64,000 nt of DNA from Xenorhabdus poinarii G6 (GTDB lineage: Bacteria; Pseudomonadota; Gammaproteobacteria; Enterobacterales; Enterobacteriaceae). Positions 54,818 to 64,000 of this stretch are shown in pieces (position 1 is the stretch's first letter; each line of letters begins with the position of its first letter). The position numbers and the translations under genes are program-made. The notes beneath the pieces were generated by a model. The model saw only the letters and a program-made list of their open reading frames with translations. It searched no databases and had not been told where the DNA came from. The stretch covers positions 1,240,001 through 1,304,000 of the forward strand of contig NZ_FO704551.1 of assembly GCF_000968175.1 (NCBI RefSeq), read 5' to 3'.

Positions 54818-57800
54818 TCATTCGTGTGACTGCGGTTTAAACATAGCTGAAATCGCAACGCTTGTTGCAGAATGACCACCGGCACCCCCTTTGCCTTTGA
54901 ACGGATAGTCAGGACGTAGCCATTCGGTGATAACAACAGATTCCGACGCCAGATCGGGTGCGGGAGCCTTTGTCATTGGGGAATAAGCGTGACGATATTT
55001 TTCCAGGATAATCGAAGACTTAACCACTTTTGTCTCTTCCGTTTTAGCGTCTTCTGCCTTAGCACGTATTTCTGTGCTGACAGTAGGTTGTTCTTCATGA
55101 TATTCCGGTTCAACAATCGGCGTCACAGTAATGGGTTCTGCTGTAAGCGGTGTCTCTTTAGCATTACACGAAACCAGGCTATGTGACTCTGTATCACTTA
55201 AAACTTCTAAAACTTCTGATTGTTGTTTTCTCTCATGGTTGATAGATGGCACGCTCTCCGATACCGCAACCTGAGACGGTGCTAATGCTGGCTCTACTGA
55301 TACCACGCTGGAAACGTCATCAGTTTTAGCAAGATCATGATTGGTGGTAGCGTCTTGTTGCTCTACCAACTCAATATGAGGTGCTGTCGCCTCTGCGATT
55401 GATGGCTCCAGAACGACTTGTTCCTGGTGTACAGGGGCGGTTTTTTCTTCAACTGCCTTGTTCATGACATCCACAGGTGCCTGCGTTTCTGATTCTGTCA
55501 CGGTCACGGGGGTAACTGGATAGCGAACCCACACTTTGCCCGACGCTAATTCCGGTGATACGACAGCCATTTCCAAAGGGACTGGAGATTGAGTCAGGTT
55601 GCGTTCATCACGATAGCGACGACGACGCTGACCGCTGACCCGAAGATGGCGTGGAGAACGGCGGGAACGACGAGGCATCGTGGTGTCTTGCTGCTCATTG
55701 TTCTGTGGCGCAGTAGCGTGTGAAGTAACATCCGGTGCAACCGTATCTTGTGGTATTTCAGATTGACGAGTTGCTTCAATCTTCGTCTCAATGACAGCGG
55801 CCACGGACACGTTTGTTTCTTTGTGACTGCTTTCTGATACCAATTCAGGTAGTGCGGCAGGTAGGGTTGCAACGGTGGTTTCTGGCTTCACTGCGTCAGT
55901 GATACGGATTTTCTGCTCAAGCTGGCGGCGCTGACGACGAGGCATGACAGGTTGACGTTCTTCAACCACTTCTTCGACGATATTGGGTTGATTTTCCGTT
56001 TGCTGAGTTTTCGCTTCCAGTTGTTGCTGACGTTTTTCTTCCTGGCGACGACGTTGACGCTCAACGCGTTGTTCACGGCGTTGTTGTTGCTGTGCTTCAC
56101 GCGCTTCATTATCGATCACCGTGTTATCTTGAACAGGATTTTTCTGCTGGCTATGACGACCCTTGCGTTGTTCCTCACGCTCACGGTTATTGCGTGTTTC
56201 ATTTTCGTTACGTTCACGACGCTGATTTTGACGGCGTGGGCCGCGACGTTCTGGATAACGACGGTTCTCATTGCCAGACGATTTTTTGTTCTTTTCTTGA
56301 GGTTGTGTTTCTTCCTCACTACTGAACATTTTTTTCAAGGCGCTGAAGAAACGGCTGAATAAACCTGGTTTTTCAGTTTGTTTCTGATTATTAACCGCGG
56401 CTTTTTTCTCTTTTGTTTTGGCTATTGCTGTTTCCGAGGCAGATGCTGTTGCTTCTGTAGATAGCTCAAACGTTGAAATAGCGGGTTGTTCTGGACGTTT
56501 GCGTTCATGCTGACCATCATCCTGAACCGTTGCCATCTCTACTTCATACAGTTTTGGCAGGTTATAACTCAGCGTTGAAATTTCTTCGCCTTTACGCACA
56601 CGTAACACAGAGAAGTGTGGCGTTTCCATTTGATCGTTTGGAACAATGACCACACCAACACCGCCTTGACGATGCTCAATCTCACTGACTGCTTTGCGTT
56701 TTTCATTCAGTAAATAGGAAGCAATCTGCGTAGGAACAATGGCGTGAATCTGATGGGTGTTTTCTTTCAGTGCTTCTTCTTCGATTAAGCGCAGAATAGA
56801 GAGAGACAGTGATTCGTTATCTCGGATGGTGCCGGTGCCGCTACAACGGGGACAAACATGGTGACTGGATTCGCCAAGAGATGGGCTTAAACGCTGACGT
56901 GACATTTCGAGTAGGCCAAAACGGGATATCCGGCCAATTTGAATACGGGCACGATCCTGACGTACAGCATCACGCAACCGGTTTTCCACTTCACGTTGAT
57001 GGCGCACCGGCGTCATGTCAATAAAATCGATAACAATAAGACCACCCAGATCACGTAGACGCAATTGACGGGCAATTTCATCTGCGGCCTCCAGGTTGGT
57101 GTTAAAGGCGGTTTCTTCAATATCACCACCACGGGTTGAACGGGATGAGTTGATATCAATCGCGGTTAACGCTTCCGTTGTATCGATGACGACGGAACCA
57201 CCGGAAGGCAAACGAACTTCACGCTGGAAGGCGGATTCGATTTGAGATTCGATTTGATAATGGCTAAACAGAGGAACTTCGCCGTTATACAGTTTAATTT
57301 TGCTGGCAAAATCAGGACGCCCCAGAGCGGTGATGTGCTGACGTGCCAGGTCTAAAATTTTAGGATTATCAATTAAAATTTCCCCAATATCGGGACGCAG
57401 ATAATCACGGAATGCGCGTACGATAACATTGCTTTCCTGATGGATCAGGAATGGGGAGGGGTGGCTGTCTGCCACTTTTTTGATTGCTTCCCAATGTTTC
57501 AGACGGAAGTTTAAATCGCCTTGTAAGGATTCAGCTGATTTGCCTACACCGGCAGTACGAACAATCAACCCCATACCTTCAGGAACTTCAAGGGAAGAAA
57601 GGGCTTCCTTTAATTCGATGCGATCATCTCCCTCAATGCGGCGAGAAATTCCGCCTGCTCTTGGGTTATTTGGCATCAGAACCAGATAGCTACCTGCCAA
57701 ACTGATAAACGTTGTTAAGGCTGCACCTTTGTTGCCGCGTTCCTCTTTATCAACTTGAACGATGACTTCCTGACCTTCTTTAAGGATATCCTTAATGTTA

Positions 57801-58063
57801 GGACGACCGTGGGAATGATAATTACTTGGAAAATATTCGCGAGCAATTTCTTTAATGGGTAGGAAGCCATGACGTTCCGCACCATAATCAACAAAAGCGG
57901 CTTCTAGGCTAGGTTCAATTCGTGTAATTTTACCTTTATATATATTGGCCTTTTTTTGTTCGTGTCCTGGACCTTCAATATCCAAATCATAAAGACGTTG
58001 CCCATCAACAAGGGCAACACGCAACTCTTCCTGTTGGGTTGCGTTGATTAACATTCTTTTCAT
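54818..58063 (-). CDS. rne: Ribonuclease E (Rne)
   Basis: 1081 residues (E. coli 1061). The catalytic half (about 1-520) has the S1 domain ([20 protein letters not shown]), the DNase I-like site ([26 protein letters not shown]) and the Zn-link CPRCSGTG. An Arg-rich region (about 590-700) binds RNA, and the long low-complexity tail ends with [18 protein letters not shown], typical of the PNPase-binding end. It is the main mRNA decay and rRNA/tRNA processing endonuclease and the degradosome scaffold at the inner membrane. It is controlled through its own 5' leader. Confidence 0.97.
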   Translation of the reverse strand: MKRMLINATQQEELRVALVDGQRLYDLDIEGPGHEQKKANIYKGKITRIEPSLEAAFVDYGAERHGFLPIKEIAREYFPSNYHSHGRPNIKDILKEGQEVIVQVDKEERGNKGAALTTFISLAGSYLVLMPNNPRAGGISRRIEGDDRIELKEALSSLEVPEGMGLIVRTAGVGKSAESLQGDLNFRLKHWEAIKKVADSHPSPFLIHQESNVIVRAFRDYLRPDIGEILIDNPKILDLARQHITALGRPDFASKIKLYNGEVPLFSHYQIESQIESAFQREVRLPSGGSVVIDTTEALTAIDINSSRSTRGGDIEETAFNTNLEAADEIARQLRLRDLGGLIVIDFIDMTPVRHQREVENRLRDAVRQDRARIQIGRISRFGLLEMSRQRLSPSLGESSHHVCPRCSGTGTIRDNESLSLSILRLIEEEALKENTHQIHAIVPTQIASYLLNEKRKAVSEIEHRQGGVGVVIVPNDQMETPHFSVLRVRKGEEISTLSYNLPKLYEVEMATVQDDGQHERKRPEQPAISTFELSTEATASASETAIAKTKEKKAAVNNQKQTEKPGLFSRFFSALKKMFSSEEETQPQEKNKKSSGNENRRYPERRGPRRQNQRRERNENETRNNREREEQRKGRHSQQKNPVQDNTVIDNEAREAQQQQRREQRVERQRRRQEEKRQQQLEAKTQQTENQPNIVEEVVEERQPVMPRRQRRQLEQKIRITDAVKPETTVATLPAALPELVSESSHKETNVSVAAVIETKIEATRQSEIPQDTVAPDVTSHATAPQNNEQQDTTMPRRSRRSPRHLRVSGQRRRRYRDERNLTQSPVPLEMAVVSPELASGKVWVRYPVTPVTVTESETQAPVDVMNKAVEEKTAPVHQEQVVLEPSIAEATAPHIELVEQQDATTNHDLAKTDDVSSVVSVEPALAPSQVAVSESVPSINHERKQQSEVLEVLSDTESHSLVSCNAKETPLTAEPITVTPIVEPEYHEEQPTVSTEIRAKAEDAKTEETKVVKSSIILEKYRHAYSPMTKAPAPDLASESVVITEWLRPDYPFKGKGGAGGHSATSVAISAMFKPQSHE

Positions 58064-58099
58064 TCTAACTTACTCATTATTTTTTACATTGATTTAATA

Positions 58100-58200
58100 T
58101 AGAGCGACGAGTAAAAAAAGCGCACGACCGGATATCGATGGCCTCGTGTCTTTTACAAATCCGTCAGCCTCACGGCTATCGTTTGTATAGAGGCGCCTAT
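58100..58200 (-). promoter_or_regulatory. Structured 5' leader of rne (rne5-type element)
   Basis: Read on the reverse strand, this leader contains CCGTGAGGCTGACGG and then GACACGA...TCGTGCGC ending in GCTTTTTTTAC, a set of hairpins strongly resembling the hp2/hp3 elements of the enterobacterial rne leader through which RNase E limits its own mRNA. Confidence 0.65.
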
Positions 58201-58251
58201 TTGTCGATGAGTCTGAATTTCATTTAAATACAGTACGCTTTATTGGGTACT

Positions 58252-58279
58252 ATAATAAATAGAGACAGATTTTACCCAA
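58252..58279 (-). promoter_or_regulatory. Candidate rne promoter
   Basis: On the reverse strand TTGGGT (58274-58279) and TATTAT (58252-58257) are 16 bases apart. This would give a leader of about 180 bases that includes the structured element. Confidence 0.4.
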
Positions 58280-58611
58280 TCCCGTACGCTGCTGCTCGCC
58301 GCCCATAAATTGTTTGATTAAACACGACGTCTTATGCATTTGCTGCGTTTTTGTTCGTTCAAACAGATAACAAACAATTTCAATCTTGCCACTCATAGTT
58401 TAGTAAACTGTGGCCAGAAAGCATTATTCCATTGCTATTGGGGTGATAGCAAGGTGACTTTATCGCTTTGAAGGTTTTTTAATAGGAAACGATGATAAGT
58501 TGTTAACCTTTGCGTTGAATTCATCAATGAATGGACGTAAAGAATGGATGTTATTTAGGCATATTTAAAAATGAGTAGCGCTCTGTTTGTTGGATTATTA
58601 GAATCTTGCCC
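58280..58611. other. Divergent control region of rne and rluC
   Basis: No gene is seen in these 332 bases. It probably holds the rluC promoter (AT-rich around 58480-58580) and further rne promoters. Confidence 0.4.
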
Positions 58612-59568
58612 ATGAAAACAAATAATCAGATTGTACAATTTGTCACGATTGATGACGATGAAGCGGGTCAGCGAATTGATAATTTTTTGCTGGCGCGTTT
58701 AAAAGGTGTCCCTAAGAGCATGATCTATCGGATCTTGCGTAAAGGTGAAGTTCGAGTCAACAAAGGGAGAATCAAACCTGAATATAAATTGACAGCCGGT
58801 GATGTCATCAGGATCCCGCCCATCCGAGTAGCAGAAAAGCAAGAAACACCGGTATCAGCCAAGTTAGATAAAGTGGCCGCGTTAGCGGGATGTATTTTGT
58901 ATGAAGATGACCATATTTTAGTGATTAACAAACCTTCAGGGACGGCGGTGCATGGCGGCAGTGGCCTGAGTTTTGGTGTGATAGAGGGGCTACGCGCTTT
59001 GCGGCCTGAAGCCCGTTTCCTTGAATTGGTACACCGGCTCGATCGCGATACATCGGGTATTTTGTTAATTGCGAAAAAGCGTTCTGCATTGCGGGCATTG
59101 CATGAGCAATTACGTCTGAAACAGATGCAGAAAGACTATCTGGCACTCGTGCGTGGGCAGTGGCAATCTCATTGTAAAGTCGTTGAAGCGCCTTTACTGA
59201 AAAATATCCTGCAAAGCGGGGAAAGGGTGGTTAAAGTCAGTAAAGAAGGCAAGCCATCGGAAACACGTTTCAAAGTTGAAGAACGATATGCATTTGCCAC
59301 ATTGGTACGGGCCAGCCCGGTGACCGGGCGAACTCATCAAATCCGCGTGCATACCCTACATGCTGGTCATCCCATTGCGTTCGATGATCGTTATGGGGAT
59401 CGGGTATTTGATGCACAGCTGGTTGAAACCGGGCTTAACCGACTGTTTTTGCACGCCAGTTCATTGAAATTTACCCACCCATCCACAGAGGAAACGCTGC
59501 GTTTCGAAGCCCCAATGGATGATAATTTGCGAAATTGTTTAAAAATCTTGCGAAATAAGCCCCATTAA
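58612..59568 (+). CDS. rluC: 23S rRNA pseudouridine(955/2504/2580) synthase RluC
   Basis: 318 residues (E. coli 319) from ATG 58612. An S4 domain ([20 protein letters not shown]) is followed by the RluA-type synthase domain with catalytic Asp in [16 protein letters not shown] and the [10 protein letters not shown] motif. It makes three pseudouridines in 23S rRNA. It lies divergent from rne, as in E. coli, and its end overlaps yceF by 4 bases, tail to tail. Confidence 0.95.
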   Translation: MKTNNQIVQFVTIDDDEAGQRIDNFLLARLKGVPKSMIYRILRKGEVRVNKGRIKPEYKLTAGDVIRIPPIRVAEKQETPVSAKLDKVAALAGCILYEDDHILVINKPSGTAVHGGSGLSFGVIEGLRALRPEARFLELVHRLDRDTSGILLIAKKRSALRALHEQLRLKQMQKDYLALVRGQWQSHCKVVEAPLLKNILQSGERVVKVSKEGKPSETRFKVEERYAFATLVRASPVTGRTHQIRVHTLHAGHPIAFDDRYGDRVFDAQLVETGLNRLFLHASSLKFTHPSTEETLRFEAPMDDNLRNCLKILRNKPH

Positions 59569-60158
59569 GAACATGCCGTCAGTGGATTTATCCCCTGACG
59601 GATCAACATTTCTGTCAGCGTTATTAGGGGTAACCCGATGAGTGTATTCGGATCTTTGCCACTAAGCTTTTCAAATAATGTAATGCCTAAACCTTCACTC
59701 TTGAAACTACCCGCGCAATTGAAGGGCTTTTCTTTGTTTAAATAATGGATGATTTCTGTCTCGGTAAGATGTCTGAAATAGACATAAAATCGTTCACAAC
59801 GTGTATCAACAATCTCTGTTTTGCTATTGAGTAAGGTAATGCCAGTATAAAAAGTGACACATTTTCCACTGGCTTTTTTTAATTGTAACAAAGCATTGTC
59901 AAAATTATGTGGCTTGCCTGTTATTTCATCACCTAAAACACAGACTTGATCTGATGCGATAATCAGGTGGCAAGGGTAGTTTGCCTGCAATGCCCGGGCT
60001 TTTTCCTGTGATAGCCGCATGACCAATTGTTCCGGCTTTTCATTTTCCAGAGGGCTTTCATCAATATTGGGGGCGGCACAGGTAAACGCTAACCCTAATT
60101 TTTCTAATAACAGTCGGCGATATACCGAAGTTGATGATAAAACAATCGGAAGCATCAT
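59565..60158 (-). CDS. yceF: Maf-like 7-methyl-GTP pyrophosphatase YceF
   Basis: 197 residues (E. coli 194). [21 protein letters not shown] at the start (SSTSxxR), the acidic SDQVC and the segment [15 protein letters not shown] are the YceF-subfamily Maf motifs. It hydrolyses m7GTP, sanitising the nucleotide pool. Start is ATG 60158 or the next codon, also ATG. It lies opposite to rluC and divergent from yceD. Confidence 0.92.
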   Translation of the reverse strand: MMLPIVLSSTSVYRRLLLEKLGLAFTCAAPNIDESPLENEKPEQLVMRLSQEKARALQANYPCHLIIASDQVCVLGDEITGKPHNFDNALLQLKKASGKCVTFYTGITLLNSKTEIVDTRCERFYVYFRHLTETEIIHYLNKEKPFNCAGSFKSEGLGITLFEKLSGKDPNTLIGLPLITLTEMLIRQGINPLTACS

Positions 60159-60299
60159 TTTTCCATAAAATACGTAGAGAAATATTCGTAGACATTCTAA
60201 ACTAAGTGCCGCTTAATAAGCGAATGTTTGGCGGAAAGGTGCAGATGTGTGGCCTTTTTCTTTGACTATATCTCATTACAAAGATAATATGCGCGCCTT

Positions 60300-60824
60300 A
60301 TGCAGAAGCTAAAATTACCCCTGACCATTGATGCACTTCGAGCAGCTCAGAAAAGATTAGACTACCATGGTAGTTATTCCGCTGCGCAAGTTTCTCGTAT
60401 TGCAAACGCTGTGGTCAGTGTGGATAGTGATGTAGATACCTCATTATCATTTGAAATTGATAATCAGCGTTTGGCAGTTGTAAAAGGACATTCCGATGTG
60501 AATGTCACACTTGCCTGTCAGCGTTGTGGCAGTAATTTCAGTCATCATGTTCACACAACATATTGTTTTAGCCCGGTCGTCAATGATGAGCGGGCTGAGG
60601 CATTACCGGAAGAGTATGAGCCAATAGAGGTTAATGAATTTGGCGAAATAGATTTGCTGGCAATGATTGAAGATGAAATAATTCTATCCCTGCCGGTAGT
60701 TCCGGTTCATGATTCTGAACACTGTGAAGTGTCCGACACGGACATGGTGTTTGGTGTACTGCCTCCTGAAGCAGAAAAACCAAATCCATTTGCCGTATTA
60801 GCCAGTTTAAAGAAAAGTACTTAA
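60300..60824 (+). CDS. yceD: Large rRNA accumulation protein YceD (DUF177)
   Basis: 174 residues (E. coli 173). [20 protein letters not shown], the [12 protein letters not shown] zinc-like pair and [15 protein letters not shown] are typical of YceD. It is needed for normal 23S rRNA accumulation in plants and E. coli. It is the first gene of the yceD-rpmF-plsX-fabH-fabD cluster; rpmF starts 12 bases after its stop. Confidence 0.93.
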   Translation: MQKLKLPLTIDALRAAQKRLDYHGSYSAAQVSRIANAVVSVDSDVDTSLSFEIDNQRLAVVKGHSDVNVTLACQRCGSNFSHHVHTTYCFSPVVNDERAEALPEEYEPIEVNEFGEIDLLAMIEDEIILSLPVVPVHDSEHCEVSDTDMVFGVLPPEAEKPNPFAVLASLKKST

Positions 60825-60836
60825 GGAGTAAGGTCA

Positions 60837-61007
60837 ATGGCCGTACAACAGAATAAACCAACTCGTTCTAAGCGTGGTATGCGTCGTTCTCATGACGCAC
60901 TGACTGCAACACTTGTCTCTGTAGACAAAACTTCTGGTGAAACTCACCTGCGTCATCACGTGACTGCTGATGGCTACTACCGTGGCCGCAAGGTAATCAA
61001 CAAGTAA
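60837..61007 (+). CDS. rpmF: 50S ribosomal protein L32
   Basis: 56 residues, one fewer than E. coli (57). [20 protein letters not shown] and [17 protein letters not shown] are near-identical to E. coli L32; a single residue is missing in the middle (ATLVSVDK). AAGGAGTAAGG lies just before the ATG. It lies between yceD and plsX, linking ribosome and lipid synthesis genes in one transcript. Confidence 0.97.
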   Translation: MAVQQNKPTRSKRGMRRSHDALTATLVSVDKTSGETHLRHHVTADGYYRGRKVINK

Positions 61008-61036
61008 TTTCAGCTAATCATTAGCAAGTTGATATC

Positions 61037-62089
61037 TTGGCTAATCTAACCTTAGCGTTAGATGCTATGGGCGGGGACTTTGGTCCTCGCGTTACGGTGC
61101 CTGCTGCATTGCAGGCACTGGCATCTAATCCGCAACTGAAACTATTGTTGGTCGGTAACCCCGAAACCATCTCCCCGTTGCTTGCAAATCAAAATGCCGA
61201 GCTGCTCAGTCGTTTACACGTTGTCCCTGCCGAACATGTCGTTTCTAACGATGCAAGGCCATCCCAAGCGATTCGTTCTAGTCACGGTACATCAATGCGT
61301 ATAGCACTCAATTTAGTGAAGTCGGGAGAAGCACAAGCCTGTGTCAGTGCGGGAAATACGGGCGTTTTGATGGGGTTAGCAAAAGTCATGTTGAAATCCA
61401 TTGAAGGGATTGAACGACCTGCATTAATGACCGTGATACCTAATCTCAAACAGCGGAAAACGATCGTATTGGATTTAGGCGCCAATATTAATTGTAATAG
61501 CCGTATGTTAGTTGAGTTTGCGATTATGGGAGCCGTGATGGCGGAGTATATTGTTGGTGTGGATAATCCACGCGTGGCATTACTCAATATCGGGGAAGAA
61601 GAATCCAAAGGGCTGGATAATATCCGCGAAGCTGCTATAACCTTGCGCAATGCCCCTGCAATTAACTACATTGGGTATGTGGAAGGAAATGAGTTACTGA
61701 CAGGAAAAACAGATGTACTCGTCTGTGACGGCTTCGCAGGTAATGTTACGCTGAAGACGATGGAAGGTGCAATCAGAGTGATTTTATCGCTGGTGAAGTC
61801 ACCGGGTAGTCAGCAGAAAAAATCATCTTGGCTGATGAAATTATTCAAGATGAAAATAGTTAAGAAATGGTTGCTAAAACAGGTAAGCAAACAATTTGGC
61901 CATCTTAATCCTGACCAGTATAACGGAGCAACGTTATTAGGTTTACGCGGCATTGTCATCAAAAGTCACGGTGCTGCCAACGAACATGCTTTTAAGGCTG
62001 CGATTAATCAAGCCATTCAGGCGATAGAAAAGCAGGTTCCTGACAGAATTGCTGCCCGACTGGATGCAGTGTTACCCAAGAGTGAATAA
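61037..62089 (+). CDS. plsX: Phosphate acyltransferase PlsX
   Basis: 350 residues (E. coli 356). [14 protein letters not shown] at the start, [27 protein letters not shown] and [17 protein letters not shown] are the PlsX motifs. It makes acyl-phosphate from acyl-ACP for phospholipid synthesis, at the membrane surface. The start codon is TTG (61037); no ATG or GTG lies closer, and the family N-terminus begins there. A poor start codon may limit its level. It is 6 bases before fabH. Confidence 0.94.
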   Translation: MANLTLALDAMGGDFGPRVTVPAALQALASNPQLKLLLVGNPETISPLLANQNAELLSRLHVVPAEHVVSNDARPSQAIRSSHGTSMRIALNLVKSGEAQACVSAGNTGVLMGLAKVMLKSIEGIERPALMTVIPNLKQRKTIVLDLGANINCNSRMLVEFAIMGAVMAEYIVGVDNPRVALLNIGEEESKGLDNIREAAITLRNAPAINYIGYVEGNELLTGKTDVLVCDGFAGNVTLKTMEGAIRVILSLVKSPGSQQKKSSWLMKLFKMKIVKKWLLKQVSKQFGHLNPDQYNGATLLGLRGIVIKSHGAANEHAFKAAINQAIQAIEKQVPDRIAARLDAVLPKSE

Positions 62090-62095
62090 GCATAA

Positions 62096-63049
62096 ATGTA
62101 TACAAAAATCTTAGGTACGGGCAGTTATTTACCTGCTCAGGTGCGTACTAACGCAGATTTAGAAAAAATGGTCGACACGTCTGACGAGTGGATTGTCACG
62201 CGGACAGGCATTCGCGAACGTCGTATTGCTGCTGAAGATGAAAATGTTGCAATTCTGGGGTTCAAAGCGGCTGAAAAGGCCATTGAAATGGCCGGTATCG
62301 ATAAGACAGACATTGACTTAATCGTTGTCGCAACAACAAGTTCAACACATGCTTTTCCAAGTGCGGCGTGTCAAATTCAGCAGTTGTTGGGGATTCCGGG
62401 TATTGCGGCGTTTGATGTTGCCGCGGCATGTGCTGGCTTTACTTACGCATTGAGCGTGGTCGATAAATTTATTAAAACTGGTGCGGCTAAACATGCATTG
62501 GTTATCGGTTCTGACATTATTTCACGGGTTGTTGATCCGCAAGATCGCAGTACCGTTATTCTTTTTGGCGATGCTGCAGGGGCAATGGTCGTCGGAGCGT
62601 CAGAAGAAGCCGGTATCCTATCCACACATCTTCATGCCGATGGTCGATATGGTGATTTACTGTCATTACCTCATCAAAGCCGGGTGAAATGTGATACGCC
62701 CGACTATGTGACGATGGCGGGTAATGAAGTCTTTAAAGTGGCTGTTCGTGAATTAGCGAATATTGTTGATGAAACATTAGAGGCCAACAATTTAGTCCAT
62801 TCTCAGCTTGATTGGTTGGTGCCTCATCAGGCGAACTTACGTATTATTTCGGCAACAGCCAAAAAATTAGATATGACCATGGATAAAGTGGTCGTTACTT
62901 TGGATCGTCATGGCAATACCTCGGCAGCATCTGTTCCGACAGCATTCGATGAAGCGGTACGTGATGGGAGAATCCAACGCGGCCAACTGATTTTACTTGA
63001 AGCATTCGGCGGTGGCTTTACCTGGGGCTCAGCGCTAGTACGTTTTTAA
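62096..63049 (+). CDS. fabH: Beta-ketoacyl-ACP synthase III (FabH)
   Basis: 317 residues, the E. coli length. The catalytic triad is Cys in [12 protein letters not shown] (about residue 112), His in [11 protein letters not shown] (about 244) and Asn in [10 protein letters not shown] (about 274). It joins acetyl-CoA to malonyl-ACP to start fatty acid synthesis. Since the Cys-His-Asn set is intact, it should be active. fabD follows after 18 bases with AACAGGAAA as its ribosome binding site. Confidence 0.97.
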   Translation: MYTKILGTGSYLPAQVRTNADLEKMVDTSDEWIVTRTGIRERRIAAEDENVAILGFKAAEKAIEMAGIDKTDIDLIVVATTSSTHAFPSAACQIQQLLGIPGIAAFDVAAACAGFTYALSVVDKFIKTGAAKHALVIGSDIISRVVDPQDRSTVILFGDAAGAMVVGASEEAGILSTHLHADGRYGDLLSLPHQSRVKCDTPDYVTMAGNEVFKVAVRELANIVDETLEANNLVHSQLDWLVPHQANLRIISATAKKLDMTMDKVVVTLDRHGNTSAASVPTAFDEAVRDGRIQRGQLILLEAFGGGFTWGSALVRF

Positions 63050-63067
63050 TTCAACAGGAAAATAGAC

Positions 63068-63997
63068 ATGTCTGATTTTGCAATGGTGTTTCCCGGTCAG
63101 GGTTCTCAATCTCTGGGTATGTTGGCAGATTTAGCCGCAGAATTTCCACAGGTTGAACAGACGTTCGCAGAGGCTTCTGCGGTTTTGGGATATGATTTAT
63201 GGGCATTAGTTCAACACGGCCCAACAGAAGAACTGAACAAAACCTGGAAAACCCAACCGGCGTTGTTGGCAGCTTCCGTCGCAGTTTGGCGAGTATGGCA
63301 GGAAAAAGAGGGTAAAGCGCCTTCCATCATGGCGGGTCATAGTCTTGGTGAATATTCTGCGCTGGTCTGTGCTGGTGTGATTGAGTTCCAGCAAGCCATT
63401 AAACTGGTTGAATTGCGTGGAAAACTGATGCAGGAAGCCGTACCCGAAGGGCAAGGCGCAATGTATGCCATTATCGGTTTAGATAATGACTCTATTGTAA
63501 AGGCATGTGAAGAATCAGCACAGGGTCAAGTCGTTTCACCGGTTAATTTTAATTCACCGGGGCAAGTTGTTATCGCGGGTGAAAAAGAGGCAGTAGAACG
63601 GGCTGGCGCTGCATGTAAAGCCGCGGGCGCCAAACGAGCGTTACCGTTATCTGTCAGTGTGCCTTCACATTGCGCGCTGATGAAGCCTGCGGCTGAGCGA
63701 TTGGCGGCTGCACTGCAAGACGTTGTGTTTAGCACGCCTCGATTCCCCGTAGTGAATAATGTTGATGTCAAAGTCGCAACATCTGCTGACGCGATTCGAG
63801 ACGCTTTGGTTCGTCAGTTGTATAATCCTGTACGCTGGACAGAATCTGTTGAATATATTGCAGAGCAAGGCATCCAACAATTGTTGGAAATCGGGCCAGG
63901 TAAAGTGCTTACTGGGTTAACGAAACGTATTGTTGATACTTTAAGTGCTGTAGCAGTAAATGATGTATCATCACTCACAGTTGCTCTGAATAAATGA
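63068..63997 (+). CDS. fabD: Malonyl-CoA:ACP transacylase FabD
   Basis: 309 residues, the E. coli length; complete, with its TGA at 63995-63997. VFPGQGSQ is the oxyanion region, GHSLGEYSALV carries the nucleophile (Ser about 92), and SVPSHCALM the histidine (about 201). It charges ACP with malonate for fatty acid synthesis. The E. coli cluster goes on with fabG and acpP, which would lie beyond the window. Confidence 0.97.
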   Translation: MSDFAMVFPGQGSQSLGMLADLAAEFPQVEQTFAEASAVLGYDLWALVQHGPTEELNKTWKTQPALLAASVAVWRVWQEKEGKAPSIMAGHSLGEYSALVCAGVIEFQQAIKLVELRGKLMQEAVPEGQGAMYAIIGLDNDSIVKACEESAQGQVVSPVNFNSPGQVVIAGEKEAVERAGAACKAAGAKRALPLSVSVPSHCALMKPAAERLAAALQDVVFSTPRFPVVNNVDVKVATSADAIRDALVRQLYNPVRWTESVEYIAEQGIQQLLEIGPGKVLTGLTKRIVDTLSAVAVNDVSSLTVALNK

Positions 63998-64000
63998 CTG

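Noticed and set aside
55888..56362. Overlapping ORFs on both strands in the middle of rne
   Set aside because: They arise from the Arg/Glu-rich low-complexity region of RNase E, whose codons leave other frames open.

Overview
The window looks like chromosome of a gammaproteobacterium of the order Enterobacterales, most likely the Morganellaceae and probably Xenorhabdus or a close relative such as Photorhabdus. That placement rests on gene-by-gene resemblance to the E. coli core (men, yej, yei, rne-fab blocks in broadly E. coli-like neighbourhoods), AT-rich intergenic DNA, and prophage debris of the type common in entomopathogenic bacteria. It is inference from remembered families, not from a database search.

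Layout. 1-569: the 3' end of an unidentified gene. 857-6625: menaquinone operon menD-menH-menB-menC-menE with overlapping or closely spaced genes and no menF in front. 6766-9985: yfaZ, the tyrosine permease gene tyrP (reverse) with a TyrR-box-like site, and a divergent Bcr/CflA-type efflux gene. 10008-20201: an accessory island. It holds a pentapeptide-repeat protein resembling McbG/Qnr, a broken higA, and a decayed lambdoid prophage: DUF1367, a gutted RecA-dependent nuclease, a Q-type antiterminator with a plausible pR'-tR' module, an adenine methyltransferase, a protein with a Tad2-like (DUF2829) domain, a holin stump, an IS630-type element, a tail-fibre stump, an IS1595-type element with exact 8-bp target duplication, an intact tail fibre and a small tail-fibre-assembly-like gene. 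A family 9 glycosyltransferase follows. The island ends at tRNA-Pro(GGG).

20548-29583: conserved block tRNA-Pro, yejM, yejL, yejK, rplY, radD, rsuA, bcr, yejG. 29665-40635: mepS, lpxT, two tandem pilin-like mini-proteins, yeiP, mtr, an orphan fruK with a Cra-box-like site but no fruB or fruA, nfo, yeiH/yeiE (divergent, with a 14-bp perfect inverted repeat between them) and lysP. 40813-46328: an iron uptake locus. A Fur-box-like site precedes a binding protein-permease-ATPase operon, followed by the catecholate receptor cirA. 46635-48437: a MITE-like 140-bp palindromic element and puuP. 48648-51960: dld and sbcB. 52137-53586: a small second island between sbcB and tmaR, with an integrase stump, a ParD-like/RelE-ParE toxin-antitoxin pair and phage-like debris that shares a sequence block with the first island. 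53587-63997: tmaR, an NAD(P)-binding protein, rne with its structured leader, rluC, yceF, yceD, rpmF, plsX, fabH and fabD.

How the parts work together: the men operon supplies menaquinone, and the quinone-linked D-lactate dehydrogenase Dld feeds electrons to the respiratory chain. CirA plus the ABC operon form a plausible outer-to-inner membrane iron-siderophore route under Fur. TyrP, Mtr and LysP import amino acids and PuuP putrescine. YejM, LpxT, MepS and the fab/plsX cluster concern envelope and lipid synthesis. RNase E, RluC, L32, L25, RsuA and YeiP concern RNA and translation. The most unusual material is the prophage remnant, where a methyltransferase and a Tad2-like protein sit side by side between the antiterminator and lysis positions, as anti-defence cargo would.
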